Source: Symbiodinium natans (taxonomy: Eukaryota > Sar > Dinophyceae > Suessiales > Symbiodiniaceae). Taken from it: DNA of 64,000 nt. This document shows positions 19,575 through 28,978 of this stretch, in pieces. Where the stretch lies: NCBI GenBank assembly GCA_905221605.1, contig CAJNDS010002665.1:218501-282500 (forward strand), read 5' to 3'. The notes below the pieces were generated by a model. The model saw only the letters and a list, made by a program, of their open reading frames with translations. It was not told the DNA's origin and did not search any database. Within the stretch, counting starts at the first letter, position 1, and every line of letters begins with the position of its first letter. Made by a program: the position numbers and the translations under genes.

Positions 19575-19938
19575 GGTTGGCTCTTAGGACTTTAACTTTT
19601 TGGGTTTCCTTATAACTACAATAAAGGGGCTAAAAGTTTAACTTTTAGGAGGGGTTCAGAAGTCTGCCAAGTACAGTTTAGGGTGTTGGGTCTCCTCAAG
19701 CCACAGGTATGCCAGCGAATTCAACCCCTGGAGTGCACCAGCCCGGCGGAGGCGCGTCTCGAAGGGGCTGAAGGGTTGACTTTAGGGTTTAGGGTTTAGG
19801 GTTTGGGGTTTAGGGTTTAGGGTTTGGGGTTTGGGGTTTGGGGTTTAGGGTTTAGGGACTGAGGGAAGAAGGGCCCTGTATAATCCCTTAAAAATGTAGA
19901 TAGAGCCCTTATTCTCTCATCCCCTACTATGAACCAGC
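19575..19938. mobile_element. Hairpin remnant and partial M1 element around a TTTAGGG array
   Basis: An ACTTTAACTTTTTGGGTTTCC hairpin (about 19590-19655), an array at 19782-19857, then an M1 right half (CCCCTACTATGAACCAGC) whose left arm is missing; the array occupies its place. Island 19682-19781 is open with PQVCQRIQPLECTSPAEA, a weak exon candidate. Confidence 0.5.
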
Positions 19939-20033
19939 TAGTTGAAGGAGTTGAGGCACGCCTTGAAGGTCCTGGGGAAGGTCGGCGTTTTGGATTTCGG
20001 GGCGTTCGCAAACTTCATTGAACCCGAAACCCT

Positions 20034-20256
20034 GGACCCTAAACCCTAAACCCTAAACCCCAAACCCCAAACCCTAAACCCGTTTCATACATCAAAAGCA
20101 AGCCCTGGCAACCCAAACCCCTGTGCCCCCCCCTGCCTGGCAACCGCGATGGGATGGTCGTTGGGAAACCCTAAACCCTAAACCCTCAACCCTCAACCCT
20201 CAACCCTCAACCCTAAACCCTAAACCCTAAACCCTAAACCCTAAACCCTAAACCTA
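20034..20256. repeat. CCCTAAA arrays
   Basis: C-strand arrays at 20034-20080 and 20164-20256, the second with several CCCTCAA units. Confidence 0.9.
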
Positions 20257-20307
20257 AATGTCCCAAGCGTTCTTAGTGTATCCGTTTGTTGGCTGTCGCT
20301 TTCCCAG

Positions 20308-20411
20308 CTTGAAGCGCCCTCAACACCTCCTCCTTCTGGTGGATACTGTTACTGTTCTTCGCTTGGCTGGCTCTGCTTCGTCCAAAGACTGAGATCCTAC
20401 GCACCAGGACG
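20308..20411 (+). CDS. Candidate Cys-rich exon
   Basis: The pyrimidine-rich acceptor GGCTGTCGCTTTCCCAG precedes CTT at 20308. Phase 0 then reads LEAPSTPPPSGGYCYCSSLG then WLCFVQRLR up to the poly-C run at 20412. C-x-C-x6-C. The donor is not defined and the poly-C follows directly. Confidence 0.3.
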
Positions 20412-20439
20412 CCCCCCCCCCCCCCCCCCCCCCCCCCCC
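20412..20439. repeat. Poly-C homopolymer (28 bases)
   Basis: It lies nine bases before the AG|GAC at 20449. It could serve as the polypyrimidine tract of that acceptor. Confidence 0.8.
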
Positions 20440-20448
20440 ACAAACCAG

Positions 20449-20664
20449 GACCTTCTGCAGAACGTCAATCTCGAGGGGTGTAGCCGATGCGTCGCTGGCT
20501 CTGATCGCTGCAGGCCCAAGACGGCCTGGGGGCTGAAACCCTTCGAAGGGTTTCAGGGGTGTTTGGCTCAAGGGACGGACACGGAGTTTGGTGAGGGGGG
20601 GGTGCGGTCGGGGGGAAAGGGATCCCATGATGCTAGGTTTGCGACGCAATCAAGTTGGGTGCTT
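20449..20664 (+). CDS. Longest Cys-rich exon candidate (72 codons)
   Basis: After poly-C and ACAAACCAG|GAC, phase 0 is open for 72 codons to TAG 20665. It begins DLLQNVNLEGCSRCVAGSDR, giving C-x2-C-x6-C, with one more Cys near the middle (GFQGCLAQGTDTEFG) and a Gly/Ser-rich tail. C-x2-C-x-x-G fits TNFR-, ephrin-receptor- or GCC2/GCC3-like extracellular repeats, but no family is certain. The exon may end before the stop. The opposite strand also has a long frame, judged a shadow because it crosses the poly-C. Confidence 0.42.
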
Positions 20665-20667
20665 TAG

Positions 20668-21118
20668 GCTTAGGGCGCAGGATCAAAAGCTGTAAGCTCG
20701 CATGAGTGGTGGCTTAGGGGTTGCGCAACAGGAGCCGAAATAGGGACTAACATGATCTCGTTATCGCTCCTCGTACGCAGCTATATTTTAAAACTAGCTC
20801 GTCAATCTCTGTGCGAACCTCGGCGAACTCATGAATTGCCAATCAAGACAGAATGCAATAGTCAATTAGTAGAGTTTCCCGAGTTTTGCAGAGCGATGTT
20901 TCAGCGGATGCAACGTTGCAAGTGCCATGGATGGGATGTCGTTGTGGCCTGTGTCGCATCACACAAGTCAGCATGGTTGACGTGGCCATGTCCCACAACA
21001 GGCGTCCCTGTGACAATCCTGATTCTGGACCCTTTTTCCGGCCAACAAAATAAAGTAACCCTAATCGGACTCCATCTCCACACCCCCGTGCGTGCTTTCT
21101 AACGCTATTTACAAGCAC
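20668..21118. other. Unique stretch, unassigned
   Basis: Free of repeats. A + frame of 116 codons (20752-21102) and a - frame of 91 codons overlap here. Neither has a recognised motif beyond scattered Cys (RMQRCKCHGWDVV on +). A coding exon on + is possible but not shown. Confidence 0.2.
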
Positions 21119-21173
21119 TAAACCCTGAACCCTAACCCTAAACCCTAAACCCTAAACCCTAAACCCTAAACAG

Positions 21174-21264
21174 GTGCTCTGTGAAATGTCTGCCGGGCCA
21201 TATCCTGCTGCCTGGCTCGACAGCCCAGCCAGGCGCAAAGAGGCCAGGCTGTGTCGGCTTCGGG
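21174..21264 (+). CDS. Cys-rich mini-exon, C-x-[VL]-x-C variant
   Basis: AAACAG|G at the end of a CCCTAAA array opens a frame reading CSVKCLPGHILLPGSTAQPG then AKRPGCVG. CSVKC-x-x-G is nearly the same as CSVTC-x-x-G at 8.5 kb. The likely donor is GG|GTTTGCGG, shared in its first bases with the donor at 31272. TTTAGGG-type repeats follow. The exon has one extra base at its 5' side. Together these make it one of the better-supported islands. Confidence 0.45.
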
Positions 21265-21408
21265 GTTTGCGGTTCAGGGTTTAGGGTTCAGGGTTCAGGT
21301 CGGTTTGAGCATAAATTTTAATTTTTGTCACCCTTATAATCCCCTCTATCACCCTTATAAAGTCATAAACATTCAATTTGTACAGGGCCCCAAACCTTGC
21401 CCAGGCTT

Positions 21409-21605
21409 ACTTGGAGGTTCAGGGTTACTTATCACCCTAATTATGATTGTAGTTATAAGCCCCCTATGTCCCCTCGAAGTAGGTTACGAGTAGACTTATA
21501 ACTGTGGTTAGAAGTACCCTAAAACCCTAAAGCCTAAATCCTAAACCCTAAATCCTAAACCCTAATTATGATTGTACCTATAAGCACCCATGAACCTCCA
21601 GGTAG
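21409..21605. mobile_element. M3 foldback element split by a CCCTAAA-type run
   Basis: Arms CTTGGAGGTTCAGGGTTACTT and CCATGAACCTCCAGGTAG enclose a degenerate array (about 21519-21563). ATTATGATTGTA occurs on both sides of the array, as if part of the element was duplicated at the insertion. Confidence 0.6.
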
Positions 21606-21630
21606 CGTCCTACGCCCTAGTCTTGAAAAG

Positions 21631-21705
21631 GACCTGCAGTGCTACCCTCGGGAGGATAGGATCCGTCAAGAGGGCTCAGAAGGCTTCCGGGCTCCCTTAA
21701 CTAGG
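21631..21705 (+). CDS. Mini-exon candidate, 75 bp, phase 0-0
   Basis: Starts GAAAAG|GAC and ends AGG|GTTTAG at the first GT of the TTTAGGG array, as does 12196-12282. The 25 codons read DLQCYPREDRIRQEGSEGFR then APLTR, one Cys. Evidence is the matched boundary pattern and whole-codon length, not a domain. Confidence 0.33.
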
Positions 21706-22079
21706 GTTTAGGGTTTAGGGTTTAGGGTTTGGGGTTTAGGGTTTAGGGTTTAGGGTTTAGGGCCTCTTTTCAACCAACCCTAAACCCTAAACCCACACCC
21801 TGAACCCTAAGCCCCACAAGCCCTAAACCCTTACGCTTGCCCTGAACCCCCGTAATGGTTAGAAGATCCTACAATCCGATAAGAAAAGCCGAAAGCCCAA
21901 AACCTGATACCCTGAGCACTCGGTACAGCCTCAACCCCGGGACCCCTGAGCCCTCAAAAACTCAAAGGCCTGTGCATTAAGACCCCTTAAAGCCTGAAGC
22001 CCCGAACCTTTCCACCCCTAAACCCTCCTCAACCATTCATCCCAGCCCGCAACCTTTGGTGAATAGCAGCAAACCCGAG

Positions 22080-22148
22080 TAAACCCTAAACCCTAATTCC
22101 TAAACCCTAAACCCTAAACCCTAAACCCTAAACCCTAAACCCTAAACC
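22080..22148. repeat. CCCTAAA array
   Basis: About nine units upstream of the following exon candidate. Confidence 0.9.
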
Positions 22149-22161
22149 CGAATCCTTCCAG

Positions 22162-22247
22162 CCGGGGAGGTGCCTCGTGGTGGACGCGCCCGGGGGGGAG
22201 ACGAAATGCCGGACTCTCAGGGCAATAGAGGCAAGGGGACTCCCAGG
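22162..22247 (+). CDS. Candidate mini-exon with two Cys
   Basis: TCCTTCCAG|CCG opens PGRCLVVDAPGGETKCRTLR and onward; the GT of the next array (CCCAGG|GTTTAG) would be the donor. CCCTAAA lies before and TTTAGGG after. A second frame is also open, so the choice rests on the Cys pair. Confidence 0.3.
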
Positions 22248-22893
22248 GTTTAGGGTTTAGGGTTTAGGGTTTGGGATTTGGGGTTTGAGGTTTAGGGTTT
22301 GGGGTTTGGGGTTTGGGGCTTAGGGTCTGGGGTTTAGGGTTTGGGGTTTAGGGTTTGGGGCTTAGGGTCTAGGACCCCTAAGACCCCACAACAGCTCTGA
22401 CATCTCAAAGTAATTAAAGAGAATCTGAGGGAATCTGGGAGATGGATTTGAGGTTGCACCTTACCAGGCCCGAAACCTACTAGTTGCTTCAGAACCCCTC
22501 AAAAAATGAATATACTCGCCCCTAGAAGGGCAATATAGGGATGATTTACTTTTATTTTGATTATTATTGTTATGATTATTATGATGATTATTATTATTCT
22601 GATATTGCTTTATCTTTTTTTGTTTGCGGGGGGGGGGGGGGGGGGGGGGGGTTCTTCAGCAAGAGTAGTAAACTCTGCTGCACAGGCACGGGGTTTGGGG
22701 GGTAGGAGCTTTTGGTGGGACTTCGGGTTTAAGGTTTAGGTTTACCTTGTAAACCCTAAACCCCCAAACCCCAAACCCTAAACCCTACAGTAAGCCCTGA
22801 ACCCTAAACCCTAAACCCTAAACCCTAAACCCTAAACCCTAAACCCTAAACCCTAAACCCTAAACCCTAAACCCTAAACCCTAAACCCTAAAC
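22242..22893. repeat. TTTGGGG/TTTAGGG array, poly-G and CCCTAAA array
   Basis: G-strand array 22242-22375, a run of TTATTATTATGAT-like AT-rich DNA, a 24-base poly-G (about 22628-22651), then a C-strand array 22793-22893. No gene. Confidence 0.8.
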
Positions 22894-23010
22894 CCGAACC
22901 GCTTGAGAAACCATCGACATGTCATCACCAAGGCGAAGACTTGAAAGACGAATCTCAGTGTGTGCGTGCCCAAGTCTGACCTCATGTTGTGTTTGGTTTC
23001 GGGTCTGAGG

Positions 23011-23098
23011 AGTTTAGGGTTTAGGGTTTAGGGTTTAGGGTTTAGGGTTTAGGGTTTAGGGTTTAGGGTTTAGGGTTTAGGGTTTAGGGTTTAGGGTT
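23011..23098. repeat. TTTAGGG array
   Basis: About 12 units. The island before it (22894-23010) is open with STCHHQGEDLKDESQC, a weak exon candidate. TTGTGTTTGGTT occurs on both sides of the array, as if the target was duplicated. Confidence 0.85.
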
Positions 23099-23278
23099 CT
23101 CATGTTGTGTTTGGTTGCGGGGCATTTGGGGAGTTCAGGTTTAGGGTTTCGGGGCTAGGGCAGGAAACCCAAGACCCACGAAAGAGGACGCGACCCTCTT
23201 CCCCAAACCCTAAATACCAAATAATCTGATATGGTACCAGGGTTTTGGGGTTTAGGGTTTTGGGCGTTTAGGCTTCAG

Positions 23279-23426
23279 GGGTATCTGTTGTTCAGTCTTT
23301 GAACAGCAACAGGGCACCAAAGAACCATCACACACTGGAGGTTCCGAGGCTTCAGGCTCTTCGACGCTCGAAGCGCGGATAGGGGGTTCGGGTTTAGGGT
23401 CTGCCTTCAGGGAATTCAAGGCTTTG
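23279..23426 (+). CDS. Candidate exon, Ser/Gly/Glu-rich
   Basis: GGCTTCAG|G opens 49 codons to TAG 23427, reading GICCSVFEQQQGTKEPSHTG then a low-complexity GSEASGSS. The composition fits a linker. The reverse strand is also open over part of it. Confidence 0.22.
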
Positions 23427-23743
23427 TAGTGGGTTTTGGGTTTTGGGTTTTTGGGATACACAGTGCATGATAGCGGGTCCTTCTTAGGGGTAGACTTTTA
23501 AACCCCGTAAGCCCGACCAGCAACTTAAACCCTAAACCCTCAACCTAGATCAACTGTCAACCAGAACTCAGAAGGAGGTCATGAGGCGGAGTCCTTATTC
23601 TGGTTTCTTTGGCTGTGTGTCTAAGGCCTCCTGAGAATAAGTGTCATGTGGCTGAGTGTGTATTGAGGGTTCAGGGTTGAGGGTTTTGGATTTGCACCGT
23701 ATATAAAAGCCCGAAACCCTCAACTCCAAACCTTACACCCACA

Positions 23744-23945
23744 GGCTCCTATGTAGCACCTTTTTGGGGTAGTATACTAGAACGCCCTATAACTAACCCA
23801 AAAAGGAACTACATTGGAGCCTTTGGGTATATGGTCAGTTCTCTCAAGTCTGGTCCCCTTTTCGGGTACCCTAAATTAGAGGGTGCCGCCTTACAAGAAG
23901 GGCCGAAAAGGGGACCATCTTTAAGAGAAGTGACCAGACATTTTT
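23744..23945. mobile_element. Two adjacent foldback elements
   Basis: 23744-23826 has ends GGCTCCTATGTAG and CTACATTGGAGCC. About 23833-23945 has ends GGTCAGTTCTCTCAAG and TTAAGAGAAGTGACC, with inner CCCCTTTTCGG / CCGAAAAGGGG arms. Confidence 0.7.
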
Positions 23946-24059
23946 TGTTGCATATTTTTTCTGAAATTTATTCGGTGTTCTTTTGGAGATAGATCCTTTA
24001 TGAAAGAGGGAGCCCATTGCAGGAGCCCATTGCAGGGTTTAGGGTTGAGGGTAGCCAAG

Positions 24060-24152
24060 GTCAGCAGCATCTATGCCAGTCTGGCAGAAGGGAGAACCGC
24101 ATGCTGCTGGCAGCCGACATCAGATGGTGCCGGAACTCAGCAGTTCAGGGCT
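24060..24152 (+). CDS. Candidate mini-exon with CC pair
   Basis: CCAAG|GTC opens 31 codons to TAG 24153: VSSIYASLAEGRTACCWQPT then SDGAGTQQF. TTTAGGG-type runs lie on both sides. Support is limited to AG|G and phase 0. Confidence 0.22.
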
Positions 24153-24261
24153 TAGGGTTTAGGGTTTAGGGTTTAGGATTGAGGATTTAGGGTCTAGGGT
24201 TGTTTTTGTTGGCTTGCTGTTAAGGGCACTCAAAGACTAAGTTGCTGCAAGAACTAGGATC

Positions 24262-24931
24262 CAAAGTAGGCACTTATTCCATGTTTTAGGGTTCAGGTCC
24301 TCTTGCAAGCCCCTTCAAACCAAAAAGGGCACCCCCTTGATTCCCATTTTACTCTTGGAGTCCATACCGACTGAATGCTCACTTAAACGGCCTGAGACTC
24401 AGGTGGCGGGGCCCCGAGACATCCGACCATACTCTGCCTTCAACCGGTTTGGGGCTGAGGGTGTAGTCTTCAGGGTGCAGGGTTTAGGATGTTGGGGACG
24501 CATGCTTCGCCGTGTGTCGGACGAGGATGATCTGTGCTGGCTGATTCGAGCGCAGCGTCGCCCCCCCCCCCGCCCCCCCCCCCCGCCCCCCCCGCCTCCC
24601 CAACACGGTTTGGGGGTGTAAGGAGGGAAGAAGGGAGGCGTTGAGTCCAAACCCTGGGCCGTGCAATCTAAACCCTAAGCCACAAGCCAAAAGCCAAATC
24701 CCAATTGGCAAAGGCCAAAGGGCAAAGGCCAAAGGCTAAAGGCCAAATCATTTAGGGCCTGGAGTCCAAGGTGTAGGGTTTACACTTCATAAAATAAGCT
24801 TCGGGTCATGGGTTGGGGAGATGCAGTGTTTTGAGGGTTTAGGGTGGGGGTTTGGGGTTCAGGGTTGAGGGTTGAGGTTTTAGGGTTTAGGGTTTAGGGC
24901 CCGGAGTCGACACGTAACAATTGTTTGGCGT
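24262..24931. other. M2 fragment, poly-C/G-rich stretch and eroded repeats
   Basis: An M2 right half (about 24290-24358), C-rich run 24561-24600, then CCAAAGGCCAAAGG short repeats and TTTAGGG derivatives. A + frame here contains SDEDDLCWLIRAQRR but crosses the C-rich run, so it is not called. Confidence 0.4.
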
Positions 24932-25050
24932 GTGCAAGAAGATCCACCGCAGCAGAGCTTCGGCAACATAGTCCGTGCGCGCAGGACGGCGTGGGAGTGT
25001 ATGTCATGCCTCGCACCCGCTGCAATCCCAAAGGGTACATGTACCTTGGG
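24932..25050 (+). CDS. Candidate exon with C-x2-C
   Basis: The open frame reads QEDPPQQSFGNIVRARRTAW then ECMSCLAPAAIPKGTC, with a C-x2-C and third Cys spaced as in TNFR/ephrin-like repeats. Exact ends are unknown; an AG lies at 24939-24940. Confidence 0.25.
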
Positions 25051-25261
25051 GTTCCTATATAGTCCTTGCCTTAGGGCCCTAAGTATATACTACATAGGTA
25101 CATGGATCCTTCGGGAATGGGAGAGCGCTGCACAGATGCGCGGTGCGCGCTATACTTCCATTCCTTGAGCAATAGACGCTACAACCATTGCGTCACAGTT
25201 CTTTTTGGACTAGCGGCCGCCTCTCACTTGGAGACGTCAACAATCCCTGTGATGTCCTTGC

Positions 25262-25330
25262 CCCTAAACCCTAAACCCTAAACCCTAAACCCTATACCCT
25301 ATACCCTATACCCTATACCCGATAAACCCT
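25262..25330. repeat. CCCTAAA array with CCCTATA block
   Basis: Four CCCTAAA units are followed by four CCCTATA units, a locally spread variant. Confidence 0.85.
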
Positions 25331-25363
25331 AGACCCCCGACCCCCCCAACCCTCCTTCTGCCA

Positions 25364-25510
25364 TGTCTGCACGCTGCAATCCCACATCTGTTCAATCCTT
25401 GCGTAGCCCAGGGCGACTCAACCCTGTATGCTCTATTCAGCCCCTTTCTTACTCAGCAAGACCGGAGGGCCTGCTTTGTCGCGATTTGTTCTCCGCGTTT
25501 TTTTGGGTTT
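25364..25510 (+). CDS. Candidate exon, three Cys
   Basis: Open frame MSARCNPTSVQSLRSPGRLN then PVCSIQPLSYSARPEGLLCR. The ATG may be chance. No clear splice sites. The Cys spacing is loose. Confidence 0.2.
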
Positions 25511-25607
25511 AGGGTTGGTTTAGGGTTTTGGGGGGTGGGGGGGTGGGTTGGGGAGCGGCTTGGGTAGGAAAACGTTTTTTGTTCTCGGTCTGCGCTGGCT
25601 TTTGCAG

Positions 25608-25709
25608 GCGGAGGCATGTGCCTACCTCGTGGGTCGCCGTTCATGTTCAAGAGGCTGGGCTGTAGACATGTCGACTCAGATTTGGGGTTTTTTCCTGGAT
25701 TGCGGAAGT
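25608..25709 (+). CDS. Candidate Cys-rich exon with the best acceptor
   Basis: TTGTTCTCGGTCTGCGCTGG then CTTTTGCAG|GCG is the most canonical 3' splice site in the window. Phase 0 is open 34 codons to TAG 25710: AEACAYLVGRRSCSRGWAVD and on, with three Cys. GGGCT|GTAGAC at 25668 could be an internal donor, giving a 60-bp exon. Confidence 0.4.
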
Positions 25710-25727
25710 TAGTCACTTGTTTTGCAT

Positions 25728-26118
25728 GGTTCTTGGTAGGGAATGAGGGAGTTAGGGCCTTATTATATACCCTATAAGAACCAGCCAGTATTGTTTGCAC
25801 AATGTGGCCGCTTCATTCTTGGGATTGCTACCTTCCCTCATGCTTTCGGCAGCTGTAAGTGTGCTTTATTTCTTTGGGAAGGGTTTTGAAACCAGGAACG
25901 TACACCAAGCCTCTAATAGCTCTCCGGAACTTGTCAGGATTGTAAGGTCCTCATAAACATCCTACTTGAAGGTTCATGGTACTTACTAACCAATTATAAC
26001 TGGGCTTATAACCCTACTTACAATTGGGATAATCCCTATAAGGCCCTTTAGGGGTACTATAAGTAGAGTTATAAGTACAGTTATAATTGGTTAGTAAGTA
26101 CCATGAACCTTCAAGTAC
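25728..26118. mobile_element. M1 fragment and a long perfect M3 hairpin
   Basis: 25728-25785 keeps both M1 ends (GGTTCTTGGTAGGG, AAGAACCAGCC) but little middle. 25973-26118 is an intact M3: TACTTGAAGGTTCATGGTAC mirrored by GTACCATGAACCTTCAAGTA, 146 bp with near-perfect arms. Confidence 0.8.
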
Positions 26119-26120
26119 AA

Positions 26121-26237
26121 ACGTGCTTCGAAAGAGTCTTCAAGAAGGCGAAGACGTATGTTCAAAGGGGCTGCGTTGAGGGATCACTAGGCCCCCGAAG
26201 ACAAACAGGATCCAGGAAAAGGCTCCCGAAGAAAGGG
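26121..26237 (+). CDS. Candidate exon, basic
   Basis: Directly after the M3 element an open frame reads TCFERVFKKAKTYVQRGCVE then GSLGPRRQ and ends in a TTTAGGG array (26234-26305). Two Cys, many Lys/Arg. Acceptor not clear. Confidence 0.25.
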
Positions 26238-26305
26238 TTTAGGGTTTAGGGTTTAGGGTTTAGGGTTTAGGGTTTAGGGTTTAGGGTTTAGGGTTTAGGG
26301 TTTAG

Positions 26306-27849
26306 CTTCCAAGCTTCAGCTGACGTCCTCATTTCACTAGACTTCAACCACGCAATTTTCACCTGAACCACCCGAACCCGAGCGCACTAATGAACGAATT
26401 TAGTGAGTGAGTTTAGTGCGTGAATCTGTGAACGTAGTGCGGCCCTGACGAATATAAACCCCAACCAATCCTAAGTTTCCCGAAGAGTTAAGGCTTTCGG
26501 TTAAGGTGTCGAAGGGCTGGCGGCTTACTTGACAATTCTGGTGGCCACTGTTTGCAGCCTGTTGGGTAGACCCAGCTTTTCCCTGTAAGAGGGCATGTTT
26601 CGGAACATTAAGAGTTGTTTCGAGGCATCTTGAAAGCAGCTGTCTTTTTGGCTTGGACTTCTTCAAGGACATTCATAGGACACGACTTGCATGCATGAAA
26701 GCCTGAACCCGCGAAGAGCTGACAGGCCCATAGCCCGCTTAACATGCAACCCTTCAGTCTGAAAAACATGCCTTATAGGGTGTACTCGGAAGCCCTTTTG
26801 ATTCAGCTAGTAAGGGAGTTTATAGGGCGTTATCAGAGGGTTTCTAAGGGATGCTAAGTAGGCTTCCTAAGCCGAAAGAGCTTCCAAGTAGGGTTTAGGG
26901 TACCTTCAAAGTTTCCCACGGCCTCGGAAGACGCCAAGGACTACATCCTAAAGCACCAACCCCCAAAAAGCCTAAACCCGAAACCCTAAACCAAAAAAAC
27001 CTAAACCAAAAAGCCTAAACCCTAAACCCTACAAAAAAAAAACGAAAAGTCTGGACAGGTCTGGGATCAGCCCGATCTGCGCCAACCTCCAACTCGGGCA
27101 ATTTGAGGCCAGTTTGGGCTTTAGCGGGGTTTGGGTCTTGAGGGTTTAGGGTTTAGGGTTCAGGGTGCAGGCTTGAGGGTTTAGGGTTTATAGCATTGAA
27201 GCTGTTTCGGCCAGATTGAATTACCCCCATCCTCAGTTCCTCACCCCTCCAAAACCCCATGAACCCTGAACCCTAAACCCTGGACACCAAAGCGCCAAGC
27301 TCTTAAAAGCCCTAACATTCAACCCTGAGCTTCCGAACCCCACAGGTTCTACAATTTAGGGTTTTAGGGTTTAGGGTTTTAGGGTTTAGGGTTTAGGGTT
27401 TACTTTTTGACTTAGCAAATCTTCTTGGTTTCCCCTAGAAACCCTCTTATCATCCTCATAACCCACCTTACAAGCCCTACTTGCTAAGTCAAAAAGGCTT
27501 CCAAGCAGGGTGTAGGAGGTTTGCAAACAAGCCAGAAAGCTTTTCAAGTGGGCTTGGAGAAGTTTAGGGTCTCTATGGCGCAGGGTCTTTAGGGTTTAGG
27601 GGTCTAAGCGCCCGTAATCAGCTTTCTTTGGGCCTCATGTTGAGTTGCCAGTAGCTCGGTCGAATTCCGAGCAGGACGACTGCTGCAACTAAGTTACGGC
27701 TCAGTGTTTTGAGGTTTCGGGGCTTACTGTTAAGGGCTTAGGGCTTTAGGGCTTCAACTACCACATGCCCCTTACATCAAGTACTTCTGCACCGCCCTCG
27801 GTGCCGTTTGAAAACCCTTTCGGGGTTTGGGGTGGGAAAGACCCGGCAG
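26306..27849. other. Foldback remnants and sparse telomere-like runs, no clear gene
   Basis: A - strand frame of 90 codons (26400-26672) has no motif. Hairpins with GGAAGCCCTTTTGATTCAG / GCCGAAAGAGCTTCC (about 26788-26896) and TTTTTGACTTAGCAA / TTGCTAAGTCAAAAA (27411-27492) are non-coding. Short TTTAGGG runs at 27140-27190 and 27355-27402. Confidence 0.5.
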
Positions 27850-27921
27850 GAGTTCCCGAAGTGCGTTGCTGCCTGTAGCCACAACTTCGACCAATTCTCC
27901 TTCTTGGCCTTCGACAAGAAG
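27850..27921 (+). CDS. Mini-exon candidate, 72 bp, phase 0-0, P-x-C-x3-C
   Basis: CCCGGCAG|GAG to AAG|GTGGGACC: a clean AG|G acceptor, GT donor and exactly 24 codons reading EFPKCVAACSHNFDQFSFLA then FDKK. FPKC-x3-C matches LPVC-x3-C (47.2 kb), LPQC-x3-C (56.3 kb) and APDC-x3-C (52.6 kb). The donor octamer is the same as at 8575. Downstream come CCCTAAA repeats. This is one of the best-defined exons. Confidence 0.48.
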
Positions 27922-28071
27922 GTGGGACCGCAAACCCTAAACCCTAAACCCTCGGTCCTTGAGGCGTTTGGTGCTTTGGCAGCCAGGGTGTTGTGGGATG
28001 CAAGCCCGTGACCTTCAATGTCAACATCAGATAGGTTTGCACTTACTTGGAGGTTGGTTCATGGCACTGAT

Positions 28072-28195
28072 AGCCCTACCCTTGGGATGTTCACTCTTAT
28101 ACTAACAGTCCTTAATAGGGATTACAGAACCCCCCCCACTAGAATCCCTATGAAGGACTGTCAGTATAAGGGGGGACATCCCAACCCTACCCCTA
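28072..28195. mobile_element. M4 foldback element
   Basis: Inverted arms GGGATGTTCACTCTTATACT and AGTATAAGGGGGGACATCCC with ACAGTCCTTAA / AAGGACTGT inside. A related element lies at 31825-31920. A + frame through it is treated as chance. Confidence 0.7.
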
Positions 28196-28289
28196 ATTCC
28201 CAGAAGTGTCTCAAGTCCCACAACCTCGCAGTTTCGGTTCGACGAGGATTTCTAGGGTTTGGAGGGCGTTTCAAGCTTTAGTCTAATCT

Positions 28290-28600
28290 AAGGGTAGTTG
28301 CATGAGCCCTTCATTTTGTCCCTAAGCCTGTAAAGTGACGAAGTATGGACCCTTGGGTTGTCTAGGGTATATAAGGTGTATGGAAGGGGTATATAAGGGG
28401 CCCAAACTAAGGGACCATGTAACTAGCCAGCTACCCCCCTCACCCAAAGTGAGGCCCAAGCAACCTTTGTTGCTGGACCCTAAGCCTTAAACCCTAAACC
28501 CTAAACCCCAAACCCTAAACCCCAAACCCTAAACCCTAAACTCCAAACCCTAAACCCCAAACCCCAAACCCCAAACCCTAAACCCTAAACCCTAAACCCC
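28290..28600. repeat. M8-type fragment and CCCTAAA / CCCCAAA array
   Basis: 28300-28432 shares AAGGGACCATG-type ends with 32.2 and 35.5 kb. Array 28485-28600 mixes CCCTAAA and CCCCAAA. Confidence 0.6.
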
Positions 28601-28607
28601 AGAGCAG

Positions 28608-28665
28608 GCCTGTGGTCTCTGCACGCCCGTGCAGTATCCCGGACAGCAGGTCCTGTCGAAAGGGG
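28608..28665 (+). CDS. Cys-rich mini-exon candidate
   Basis: CAGAGCAG|GCC, phase 0, reads ACGLCTPVQYPGQQVLSK; the likely donor GGGG|GTGGGGCC resembles AAG|GTGGGACC at 8575 and 27922. CCCTAAA lies before and TTTAGGG/TTTAGGC after. C-x2-C with a Gly tail relates it to the family. Confidence 0.35.
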
Positions 28666-28679
28666 GTGGGGCCGTTCAG

Positions 28680-28970
28680 GGTTTAGGGTTTAGGCTTTAG
28701 GCTTTAGGCTTTAGGCTTTAGGCTTTAGGGTTTAGAGTTTAGGGGTTTAGGGTATAGAGTTTAGGGTTTAGGAGTTTAGGATTTTAGGGGTTTAGGGTTT
28801 AGGGGTTCAGGATTTAGGGTTTAGGGTTCAGTTTCAGGGTATTCGGGGCTGGAGGGTCGGGGGTGTTTTGGGACTCGGCGGTCTACTGTTAACTACGTTT
28901 AGTATTTAGGGTTTAGGGTTTAGGGTTTTGGGGTTTGGGGTTTGGGGGTTTGGGGCTTGGGGTTTGGGGT
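28680..28970. repeat. TTTAGGG array with TTTAGGC block
   Basis: About five TTTAGGC units (28691-28727), then degenerate TTTAGGG and TTTGGGG. Confidence 0.85.
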
Positions 28971-28978
28971 TTAAGGCT

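Noticed and set aside
20562-20572. Relic of the dinoflagellate spliced leader (TTTGGCTCAAG)
   Set aside because: Only 11 bases match, the CCGTAGCCA part is absent and it lies inside an open frame. Chance is not excluded.
26400-26672. 90-codon gene on the - strand
   Set aside because: No motif, no splice context, and the only such call on that strand in the area.
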